DNA of 64,000 nucleotides from JASFHF01 sp050123375 (GTDB taxonomy: Bacteria; Pseudomonadota; Gammaproteobacteria; UBA12402). Location of the stretch: positions 1-64,000 of the forward strand of contig JASFHF010000001.1 of the NCBI GenBank assembly GCA_050123375.1, read 5' to 3'. Of this stretch, positions 43,819-51,990 are shown piece after piece (positions within the stretch are counted from its first letter, which is position 1; every line of letters begins with the position of its first letter). The translations under genes and the position numbers were made by a program. The notes below the pieces were generated by a model. The model was not told the origin of the DNA, ran no database searches, and worked only from the letters and a program-made list of their open reading frames with translations.

Positions 43819-44616
43819 CTAAAGATGATTTCCTATATGACTACCTGAAATAACTTGTCGTATAATATTTTTCCCAACATCAACAAAAAATCTAAACATA
43901 CCTGAACAACATCCACAATAATTTATAGAATTATCCTTGATAGGCGTAAGTATTAATTGCTGTTGCAATAAAATATTTTCAACCACTTTCCGCTCTTGCC
44001 GTGCGGGAATACCATGATTTTCATAAGCAAACTGCAAAAGACTTAGATATTGATTCTTAAACAATTGCTTCTCATCATCTTTGTGAAACTCCATTGACTG
44101 AATAGCATCAACAATGCGCTGAAAATCCTTGCCAGTATAACTGTTATTATTATGATCTCTAGCAAATTTAACACAGCAAAATATATCTTTAGCAAATTTT
44201 TTTGTATCTAAAGAAAAACCATAACGTTTAAAACTCTCTATTACTGGTGTTAATTTTAATAAATATTGCAACATTTTTTTTGCTTTTATAAATTGATCAA
44301 TAGCAAAATAGTTAATTCCGCGCATTACCAAACAATCATCCCTACAATCATCAATACTTTGCTTAACACCTGTTTTTGTCTGAATTAAATGAAACTTATA
44401 TAAACCTTTATATGTTTTCTGTTCTTTTTTATCTGTTTTCTGTTCTTTTAATTTTTTTGCAGAAAAATCACGCCTGCACATACCTTCCCAAAAAAATTCG
44501 GACATCAAAAAAGTATAAACTTCTTTATTAATAGTCAGAAAATTGCATATTTCATCATAACGAAAATATAAAAAAATCTCATAAAAATTATCAGCTGCAA
44601 GTTGTGAAAATGACAT
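43819..44616 (-). CDS. Predicted F-box-containing protein, possible secreted effector
   Basis: 265 residues, no signal peptide. Residues 5-51 fit the eukaryotic F-box pattern: LAADNFYEIFLYF (for the LPxExxxxIFSYL start), a middle acidic-hydrophobic DEICNFL, NKEV for the usual C-x-W segment, and the closing FFWEGMCRRDF. The rest is helical and lysine-rich with a possible Cys-rich patch (YCGCCSG near 234-240) and no recognised substrate-binding repeat. Bacterial F-box proteins (Legionella AnkB, LegU1) are injected and recruit host SCF ubiquitin ligase. Its place between ileS and lspA, normally adjacent, suggests insertion of an accessory gene. The match was made by eye. Confidence 0.6.
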   Translation of the reverse strand: MSFSQLAADNFYEIFLYFRYDEICNFLTINKEVYTFLMSEFFWEGMCRRDFSAKKLKEQKTDKKEQKTYKGLYKFHLIQTKTGVKQSIDDCRDDCLVMRGINYFAIDQFIKAKKMLQYLLKLTPVIESFKRYGFSLDTKKFAKDIFCCVKFARDHNNNSYTGKDFQRIVDAIQSMEFHKDDEKQLFKNQYLSLLQFAYENHGIPARQERKVVENILLQQQLILTPIKDNSINYCGCCSGMFRFFVDVGKNIIRQVISGSHIGNHL

Positions 44617-44701
44617 ATTATTTTTATTTACCTAAATTTTAAAAACTGGCGCAAATGATAACACACAATACTTAACAAAAACTTAAGAACGATACAAAAA
44701 A

Positions 44702-47530
44702 CTACACAAATTGCCTGATTTCACCCTGACCTGCAACATTTTGCGCACATCTAGCACAAATTTGTGGGTGTTCTGGATTACTGCCGACATCTTTTCTACG
44801 ATGCCAACAACGAATACATTTTGGATGTTTGGATGCAGTGACCTTTAATTTCATTCCTTCTAAATCAGTTGCCGCCGCATCATTACCTGCATTTTTCAAC
44901 GGCTCAAGTTGTGCGCTTGAAGTAATCAAGACAAACCGTAACTCATCTTCTAATAAATGCAATATGTTATGCAATTCATCGTCAACATATAAAATTACTT
45001 CAGCCTCCAACGCGGAACCTAACACATTATCATTGCGCAAACATTCAATTTCTTTATTCACTGCATCGCGTACTTGCATCATTTGCCGCCAAAAAGTTTG
45101 ATTCATTTTTTCTTTATCTGATAAAACCGCTAAATCCTGATACCAGGTTGCAAAAAACACTGATTCAGAACGTTCGCCTGGAATAAATTGCCAAACTTCA
45201 TCAGCAGTAAAACTTAAAATTGGCGCAATCCAACGAACTAAAGCCTCAATAATATGATACATTGCAGTTTGTGCAGAACGGCGCGCAATACTGTCTTTTT
45301 TAGTAGTATATTGCCGATCTTTAATGATATCCAAATAAAAACTTCCCATCTCAATCGAACAAAAATGATGGATTTTTTGATAAATTGCTTTGAATTGATA
45401 ATTGTTATAACAATCAACGATTTCTGTCTGTATTAAACGCGCCTGATCAACCGCCCAACGATCTAACGCCAACATTTTTTTTGCCGGCAATAAATCTTTA
45501 CCTGGCACAAAATCACTTATATTCGATAACAAAAATTTAGCTGTGTTGCGAATGCGGCGGTAAACATCAGAAGTACGTTTAAAAATTTCGTCAGAAATCG
45601 GAATTTCACCTGTATAATCAATAGAAGACGCCCAAAGTCTTAAAATATCAGCTCCAGCGGTTTTCATTACTTTGTTTGGATCGACTACATTGCCTAATGA
45701 TTTAGACATTTTATGTCCGTGCTCATCAACGGTCATCCCATGACGCAACACAGTTTTATACGGCGCTCCTTTATTCATCGCACAAGCAGTTAACAATGAT
45801 GACTGAAACCAGCCGCGATATTGATCCGCACCTTCTAAGTATAAATCAGATGGATATTGCAATGCGGGATTTTTGGAAACCACACATTCGTGACTTACTC
45901 CAGAATCAAACCAAACATCTAATACATCAGTTACTTTTTTGTATTGTTCTGCTTCATTACCCAATAATTCGGCCGGATCTAATTCATCCCAAATTTCAAT
46001 TCCATTTTTTTCAACTAACTGCGCAACTTTTTCCATCAAATTAAGATTATTCGGATGCAATTCGCCAGTTTCTTTATGAATAAACATTGCAATCGGCACG
46101 CCCCAAACACGCTGGCGAGACACACACCAATCAGGACGATTAGTTACCATATCAGTAATACTTTCTTTACCCCATGCAGGCAACCACTGCACTTTTTCAA
46201 TTGCACCAATCGCCATATCGCGCAAACCATTTTGATCCATACTAATAAACCATTGCGGAGTCGCTCGAAAAATTAATGGCGTTTTATGCCGCCAACAATG
46301 CGGATAACTATGCACGATAGTTTCTTCATGCAGCAACATACCGTTTGCCTTTAATACATCAATTATTTTATCATTCGCAGTAAAAACATATTCTCCTGCA
46401 AATAAAGGTGTATTTGGCAAAAAACAACCATTATCACCAACCGGATTATCAATTGGTAATTTATATTTTTTTCCTAAGACATAATCATCCTGACCATGCC
46501 CAGGTGCAGTATGTACTGCTCCCGTTCCAGCATCAACCGTCACATGTTCACCCAAAACAATTGGTACTTCACGATCATAAAATGGATGATGTAGTTTTAT
46601 ACCTTCCAACTCATCACCCTGACAATAAGCAACCACACGATAATCATTAATTCCATAGCGCACCAATACATCGGTTAACAAAGCTTCTGCAATTAATAAA
46701 CGTTCTACCCCATATTCAGTTTTTGCTTGAATTAAGGCATATTCCAATTCTGGATGTAATGCAACCGCTTGGTTTGCAGGTAAACTCCAAGGGGTTGTTG
46801 TCCAAATCGGTACGCTAATTTGCCCCTCGCCGCTGCCTTCATGACTATGGCGACAACGCGCAACAAACGCCGCTTCATCCAACACTGGAAAACGTACATC
46901 AATTGCTGGTGATTGTTTATCTTTATATTCGACTTCTGCTTCAGCAAGCGCTGAGCCACAATCAACGCACCAATGCACCGGTTTAAAACCGCGCTGCAAA
47001 TGACCATTAGCTATTACTTTAGCAAAACTGCGAATAATATCCGCTTCGTATTGATAATTCATAGTGAGATATGGATTATTCCAATCAGCTAACACACCCA
47101 AACGTTTAAAACTTTCGCGCTGTTTATCAATTTGTGTCTGAGCATATTTACGGCAAGCCGTACGAAATTCTGCGATTGATAATTTCACACCTGGTTTGCC
47201 ACGTTTTTTTTCGACATTCAATTCGATCGGCAAACCATGACAATCCCAACCAGGAATAAACGGCGCATCATAACCATTCAAACTCTGCGCTTTAACCACA
47301 ATGTCACGCAATACTTTGCCGTACGCATGCCCAATATGAATATCACCATTAGCATACGGCGGGCCATCGTGAAAAATAAATTTATCTTTACCTTGCCTTT
47401 TTGCCCGCAATTGGCCGTATAAATCCATTTGCTGCCAACGCTTCAACATCTCAGGCTCTCGCTGCGCCAAATTAGCTTTCATCGGAAAACCGGTTTTAGG
47501 TAAATTTAAAGTATCTTTGTAGTCAGTCAT
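44702..47530 (-). CDS. ileS: Isoleucyl-tRNA synthetase
   Basis: 942 residues from the ATG at 47530 (GAGAG 5 nt upstream; seven further codons upstream are unlikely); E. coli IleRS has 938. Class I: HIGH as DIHIGHAYGK, KMSKS as GHKMSKSLGN, the editing CP1 domain between them and a C-terminal zinc finger with four cysteines (KCIRCWHRR...CARC). It follows ribF in the conserved murJ-ribF-ileS order. Confidence 0.98.
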   Translation of the reverse strand: MTDYKDTLNLPKTGFPMKANLAQREPEMLKRWQQMDLYGQLRAKRQGKDKFIFHDGPPYANGDIHIGHAYGKVLRDIVVKAQSLNGYDAPFIPGWDCHGLPIELNVEKKRGKPGVKLSIAEFRTACRKYAQTQIDKQRESFKRLGVLADWNNPYLTMNYQYEADIIRSFAKVIANGHLQRGFKPVHWCVDCGSALAEAEVEYKDKQSPAIDVRFPVLDEAAFVARCRHSHEGSGEGQISVPIWTTTPWSLPANQAVALHPELEYALIQAKTEYGVERLLIAEALLTDVLVRYGINDYRVVAYCQGDELEGIKLHHPFYDREVPIVLGEHVTVDAGTGAVHTAPGHGQDDYVLGKKYKLPIDNPVGDNGCFLPNTPLFAGEYVFTANDKIIDVLKANGMLLHEETIVHSYPHCWRHKTPLIFRATPQWFISMDQNGLRDMAIGAIEKVQWLPAWGKESITDMVTNRPDWCVSRQRVWGVPIAMFIHKETGELHPNNLNLMEKVAQLVEKNGIEIWDELDPAELLGNEAEQYKKVTDVLDVWFDSGVSHECVVSKNPALQYPSDLYLEGADQYRGWFQSSLLTACAMNKGAPYKTVLRHGMTVDEHGHKMSKSLGNVVDPNKVMKTAGADILRLWASSIDYTGEIPISDEIFKRTSDVYRRIRNTAKFLLSNISDFVPGKDLLPAKKMLALDRWAVDQARLIQTEIVDCYNNYQFKAIYQKIHHFCSIEMGSFYLDIIKDRQYTTKKDSIARRSAQTAMYHIIEALVRWIAPILSFTADEVWQFIPGERSESVFFATWYQDLAVLSDKEKMNQTFWRQMMQVRDAVNKEIECLRNDNVLGSALEAEVILYVDDELHNILHLLEDELRFVLITSSAQLEPLKNAGNDAAATDLEGMKLKVTASKHPKCIRCWHRRKDVGSNPEHPQICARCAQNVAGQGEIRQFV

Positions 47531-47561
47531 AAAATCTCTCATTAATCGCAAAAATAAGCCA

Positions 47562-48527
47562 TTATACAGATTTTTTCACAAAAAATCTCTCAGCATCCGT
47601 AATATCCTGCTCAATTTGCATTTGCAATAATTCAAATGAATCAAATAACTTTTCATCACGCAGCTTATGTAGAAATTCAACTCTCACATAAAAGCCATAA
47701 ATATCCTGATCAAAATCAAATAGATGTACTTCAAGAATCGGTTTGGAACCGCCAACAGTAGGCCTGGATCCAATATTAGCCACACCAAAAACCGGCTGAT
47801 TTTTTACCCCAAACACGCGCACTGCAAATACGCCAGAAATCGGTGTGTTTTGCCGATGCAAAAATATATTAGCAGTTGGAAAATTCAGCGTCCGCCCTAT
47901 TTTTTCGCCATGCACTACTCTGCCGCACATGCTATAATCACGCCCTAAAAGTTTGGCCGCTAATTGTAAATCACCCGCATGCAAAGCTTCCCGAACCCAA
48001 GTGCTGCTAATTCGCTGTTTATGTTCATGATCAGACATCGCAATAGTTCTGGATGACTCAATTTCAAATCCATATTGTTTACTAACTTTTTTTAAATAAT
48101 TAAAATTTCCAGCGCGATCATGACCAAAACAAAAATCATCACCAATCACTAAATATTTTATTTTTAAACAACCTGCTAAAAAATCTTTGACAAATTGTTC
48201 AGCAGATAAATTTGCAATTATTTCTGTAAACGGCATTATATAAATATAATCAATCTCAAACTCACGCAAAAATTGCAATTTTTCGCGTAAGCGAGTCAAT
48301 CTTGCAGAACAATTAATTCCTTTAAAATATTCTTCCGGCTGCGGCTCAAAAATAATAACTAACGATGGCAAATTTAATTTTTGTGAAACATTCTTTACCC
48401 GCTGTAAAATTGCTTTATGCCCCAAATGCACGCCATCAAAATTACCAACCGATGCCGCACAACCATTTTTTGGCAAGCTGATCGGAAGTCTACATAAATG
48501 TTGTCTTGAACCACGAATGATTTTCAT
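47562..48527 (-). CDS. ribF: Bifunctional riboflavin kinase/FAD synthetase
   Basis: 321 residues from the ATG at 48527 (MKIIRGSRQHL). The open frame extends 73 codons upstream into murJ, but that extension overlaps murJ out of frame and is not real. N-terminal FAD synthetase: GNFDGVHLGHKAIL nucleotidyltransferase motif. C-terminal riboflavin kinase: GRVVHGEKIGRTLNFPTANI. It makes FMN and FAD. The start is 2 bp after the murJ stop, without a visible Shine-Dalgarno, so translation is probably coupled. Confidence 0.95.
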   Translation of the reverse strand: MKIIRGSRQHLCRLPISLPKNGCAASVGNFDGVHLGHKAILQRVKNVSQKLNLPSLVIIFEPQPEEYFKGINCSARLTRLREKLQFLREFEIDYIYIMPFTEIIANLSAEQFVKDFLAGCLKIKYLVIGDDFCFGHDRAGNFNYLKKVSKQYGFEIESSRTIAMSDHEHKQRISSTWVREALHAGDLQLAAKLLGRDYSMCGRVVHGEKIGRTLNFPTANIFLHRQNTPISGVFAVRVFGVKNQPVFGVANIGSRPTVGGSKPILEVHLFDFDQDIYGFYVRVEFLHKLRDEKLFDSFELLQMQIEQDITDAERFFVKKSV

Positions 48528-48529
48528 TT

Positions 48530-50071
48530 TTATGAAATACTTTCCCGCAAATGGCGCAGCCGCAAACCGCTTATCCACAAAACTATAAAATAAATCGCCG
48601 CACCAACAATTAGCAAAAATGCTAAATGATATATCTTCCATAACAAATGCTGCTGCAGCCAAATATCGAGACTGCCAGCAACAAAAAATAAAAATACTGC
48701 CATCACAATATTCGCAAGCATTAGACGCGCAAAATACAACAACCATCCAGGCTGCGGATGATAAATTTTACGATACAATAAAATTGTCAACAACAAACCA
48801 GCATTAAGAAAACCAGTAATCGTAGTTGCCAAAGCAAGTCCCGCATGTTTTAACGGAAAAATTAAAATAAAATTCAAGGTCATGTTGGTAATCATCGCAA
48901 TAACTGCAATTTTAACTGGGGTTTTTATATCTTGACGTGCATAAAATCCAGAAGCTAACACTTTGACCAACATAAATGCTTGAATGCCTAAAGCAAATGC
49001 CATCAAACTTCTACGCGACATAATTACTGCAAATGCATCAAATGCCTTTCCCTGAAATAAAGTACTTAACAATGGACCAGCTAAAATCAAAATACCTATC
49101 GCTGATGGTATACCAATCAACAACAACAATCGTAATCCCCAATCCAAAGTTTTAGAATAATCTGTATAATTATTACCAACATGCTGTCGTGATAATTTTG
49201 GCAATACAACTGTTGCAATCGCTACACCAAAAACTCCCAATGGAAAATTCATCAAACGGTCTGAAAAATACAACCAGGTAATACTTCCTGTTTTTAAAAA
49301 CGAAGCAAAAATTGTATCCAATAACAAACTAACTTGCGCAACCGAAACCCCAAAAATGGCCGGCGCCATTAATTTTAATACACGTCTCACACCTGGATCA
49401 TTAAATTTAATTTTTGGTTTAGGCAATAAATCTTTATGCTTTAAAAACGGCAATTGAAATAATAATTGCACCACACCTGCAATAAACACACCCCAAGCCA
49501 ACGCATATTCCGGCGTAGTAAAATGCGCAGACACAAAAACTGCCATAATAATTAATACTACATTTAATAGTACTGGCGTAAAAGCCGGCACACCAAAACT
49601 ATCATAAGTATTGAGAATTGCGCTACATAATGCAGTTAATGAAATCAATAACAAATAAGAAAAAGTTATGCGCAGCATTCCTGTAGCTAAAGAAAAGCGT
49701 AAAGCATCATGCAAAAATCCTGGCGCAAACACACTAATAATTAGAGGAGCAAGCAGCACTGCTGCTATAGTCACCAACAATAATGCTGCACCTAAAGACC
49801 CTGCCATATCATTAATAAAATTACGCACATCCTGATGCGAACATTGCTCGCGATATTCAGACAGCACTGGAACAAATGCTTGAGAAAACGCACCTTCGGC
49901 GAACAAACGCCGCATAAAATTTGGGATTTTAAACGCCACTAAAAAGGCATCGAAAGCCGCAGAATCTCCAAAATAATGCGCAAATATGATATCACGCACA
50001 AACCCCAGCACTCGCGATAAAAAGGTATTACAGGAAAATAATGTAGTAGACCGCATCAAGCTTTTTGCCAT
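48530..50071 (-). CDS. murJ: Lipid II flippase MurJ
   Basis: 513 residues and 14 membrane segments, the standard MurJ size (511 in E. coli). It flips lipid II across the inner membrane for peptidoglycan synthesis. The N-terminus FLSRVLGFVRDIIFAHYFG is the family signature. First gene of the murJ-ribF-ileS-lspA cluster. A perfect TATAAT on the minus strand (50082-50077), 17 bp from a TTGCTA, lies so close to the ATG that the message could be nearly leaderless. Confidence 0.96.
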   Translation of the reverse strand: MAKSLMRSTTLFSCNTFLSRVLGFVRDIIFAHYFGDSAAFDAFLVAFKIPNFMRRLFAEGAFSQAFVPVLSEYREQCSHQDVRNFINDMAGSLGAALLLVTIAAVLLAPLIISVFAPGFLHDALRFSLATGMLRITFSYLLLISLTALCSAILNTYDSFGVPAFTPVLLNVVLIIMAVFVSAHFTTPEYALAWGVFIAGVVQLLFQLPFLKHKDLLPKPKIKFNDPGVRRVLKLMAPAIFGVSVAQVSLLLDTIFASFLKTGSITWLYFSDRLMNFPLGVFGVAIATVVLPKLSRQHVGNNYTDYSKTLDWGLRLLLLIGIPSAIGILILAGPLLSTLFQGKAFDAFAVIMSRRSLMAFALGIQAFMLVKVLASGFYARQDIKTPVKIAVIAMITNMTLNFILIFPLKHAGLALATTITGFLNAGLLLTILLYRKIYHPQPGWLLYFARLMLANIVMAVFLFFVAGSLDIWLQQHLLWKIYHLAFLLIVGAAIYFIVLWISGLRLRHLRESIS

Positions 50072-50085
50072 GCCTCATTATAAAA

Positions 50086-50114
50086 TAGACACCTTTAATT
50101 TAGCAAGCTATAAT
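50086..50114 (+). promoter_or_regulatory. Sigma70 promoter for the MltB-type gene
   Basis: -35 TAGACA (50086-50091, five of six consensus), spacer of 17 bp, -10 TATAAT (50109-50114, perfect). The expected start is near 50121, about 20 nt before the ATG, with GGGAG in between. Confidence 0.7.
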
Positions 50115-50140
50115 AAATATATAACTTCAGGGAGAGAATC

Positions 50141-51100
50141 ATGAAACATATAATTTTAAGCCTACTAATTATATTAACCTGCTTAACCCCAACCCTTTCC
50201 AATGCACAACGGCAACAAAGCTGGCACAGCTGGATTCAACAGGTCAAGCAAGAAGCAATTACACAAGGAATCGACTCACAATTACTTGATCGTGTATTTG
50301 ACGGTATGACACCAAGCAAAAAACACCTGCAGCTAGACCGCAGCCAGCCGGAAAAAAGAATTACCTACCTTAAATACCGTAATACCAGAGGCGATGCTTT
50401 CCGCATTAAACTAGGCAAAATAGAATACCGCAAGCACAAGCAATTAATCGATACAATTGGACATTCCTTTGGCGTCGACCCATGCTTTATCGTTGCAATT
50501 TGGGGCCTGGAAAGCAGCTATGGACGATTCCGCGGTCATTTTCCGGTAATTCAATCTCTTGCAACACTCGCCTATAGTTCACGCCGTGCAGCTTTTTTCC
50601 GCAAAGAATTATTTCTAGCCTTACACATTTTGAATGAAGGACACATTGAATTACATAACTTTAAAGGTGAATGGGCCGGCGCTACCGGTCAAGCACAATT
50701 TTTGCCATCTAGCTGGTTTAAATATGCTGTAGACTATAATCGAGACGGCCGCAAAGACATCTGGGAAACCCCTGGTGATATTTTTGCTTCTATCGCGAAT
50801 TACCTTGCAAAAAACGGCTGGCAAGCTGGACAACCATGTAGCATAGTAGTTTCATTACCTCATAATTTTGATCAATCACTATTAACTTTAAAAGTCACCA
50901 AAACTGTCCGTGAATGGGAACAATTAGGAGTGCAGCTGCACGGCACGATAAACCCAAATTTACCAGCATCAATCATTCATCCTTATGGAGGGCCTGACAT
51001 GATGGTATTCAATAATTTTAAAGTTCTAATGAGATGGAATTATTCAAGCTATTATGCTGGCACCATTGAATATATGGCAAATAAAATTAGTCAGGGTTAA
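50141..51100 (+). CDS. MltB-type lytic murein transglycosylase
   Basis: 319 residues. Signal peptide MKHIILSLLIILTCLTPTLSNA; no lipobox Cys, so probably periplasmic rather than lipid-anchored. The catalytic Glu lies in WGLESSYGRF, and TGQAQFLPSSWF and DGRKDIWETPGDIFASIANYL are family signatures (SLT_2). It cleaves glycan strands to anhydromuropeptides. It is shorter than MltB, lacking the C-terminal peptidoglycan-binding domain of some members. It precedes the HD-GYP gene by 8 bp. Confidence 0.92.
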   Translation: MKHIILSLLIILTCLTPTLSNAQRQQSWHSWIQQVKQEAITQGIDSQLLDRVFDGMTPSKKHLQLDRSQPEKRITYLKYRNTRGDAFRIKLGKIEYRKHKQLIDTIGHSFGVDPCFIVAIWGLESSYGRFRGHFPVIQSLATLAYSSRRAAFFRKELFLALHILNEGHIELHNFKGEWAGATGQAQFLPSSWFKYAVDYNRDGRKDIWETPGDIFASIANYLAKNGWQAGQPCSIVVSLPHNFDQSLLTLKVTKTVREWEQLGVQLHGTINPNLPASIIHPYGGPDMMVFNNFKVLMRWNYSSYYAGTIEYMANKISQG

Positions 51101-51108
51101 TCTTTTAT

Positions 51109-51990
51109 ATGTTAAAAAAAGTACTTAGACAAAATGCTGTTGCGTTAGCTGTTATTATACTCTCACTTATTCTTGTTGGAATAATGCTATATTATGCTGA
51201 CAAACAAATTTATAAGTATTTTGACCTTTATTATGGTCACCCCCATATTACACCATTTCTGATAAAACCAATTATCATTTCTATTATATTCTTTGTATTA
51301 TTTTTATGCTTGATGCTTTTTATAATATATCTCAACATCAAAAAATTTAAAAAATTAATTCTGGCACAAAAAGCAATTATTTATTCTCTTGCCAAACTCA
51401 CTGAACTACGCGATCCACAAACAGGAAAGCATTTAGAAAAAACCACTCAATATGCGGTTATCTTAGCAAAGCAATTACAAAAAAATAAAAAATACCGCAA
51501 AATTATCACCAACGACTTCATCGAAGACTTAAACGATGCCGCTATTTTACACGATATTGGCAAAGTCGGCATTAAAGACTCCATTTTATTAAAACAAGAT
51601 AAATTAACCGCTGATGAAACTAAAGAAATGCAAAAACATGCCCAAATTGGTAAACAAGAACTGGACCGCATCATCAAAAAATTTAATCTCACCGAATCAT
51701 TTTTGAAAATGGCCAGCAATATTTGCGGATATCATCATGAAAAATATGATGGCACCGGATATTATAAAGGATTAAAAAACGGACAAATCCCAATCGAAGC
51801 CAGAATATTCGCCTTAGCTGATGTTTATGATGCTATTAGATCTGTGCGACCATACAAACCAGCATTATCACATCGTGACGCAATTGAAAAAATCACAAAA
51901 GACAAAGGAAAACATTTTGACCCGGATATTGTTGATGCTTTTTTGCAATGCGAACAAAAATTTTTGCAAATTAGCAAGATGAATTCATAA
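51109..51990 (+). CDS. Membrane-anchored HD-GYP-type phosphohydrolase
   Basis: 293 residues. Two transmembrane segments (about 10-29 and 51-76) flank a short periplasmic loop. The cytoplasmic HD-GYP domain has H148-D149 in ILHDIGKVG and HHEKYDGTG (209-217), but the name motif reads G-Y-Y (217-219) in place of G-Y-P. Metal ligands appear complete, so c-di-GMP phosphodiesterase activity is plausible. It is probably co-transcribed with the transglycosylase gene 8 bp upstream. It overlaps the convergent comEC end by 6 bp. Confidence 0.87.
   Translation: MLKKVLRQNAVALAVIILSLILVGIMLYYADKQIYKYFDLYYGHPHITPFLIKPIIISIIFFVLFLCLMLFIIYLNIKKFKKLILAQKAIIYSLAKLTELRDPQTGKHLEKTTQYAVILAKQLQKNKKYRKIITNDFIEDLNDAAILHDIGKVGIKDSILLKQDKLTADETKEMQKHAQIGKQELDRIIKKFNLTESFLKMASNICGYHHEKYDGTGYYKGLKNGQIPIEARIFALADVYDAIRSVRPYKPALSHRDAIEKITKDKGKHFDPDIVDAFLQCEQKFLQISKMNS

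Noticed and set aside
47562..48746. Long N-terminal extension of RibF
   Set aside because: The first 73 codons overlap murJ out of frame; the family start lies at 48527, right after the murJ stop.
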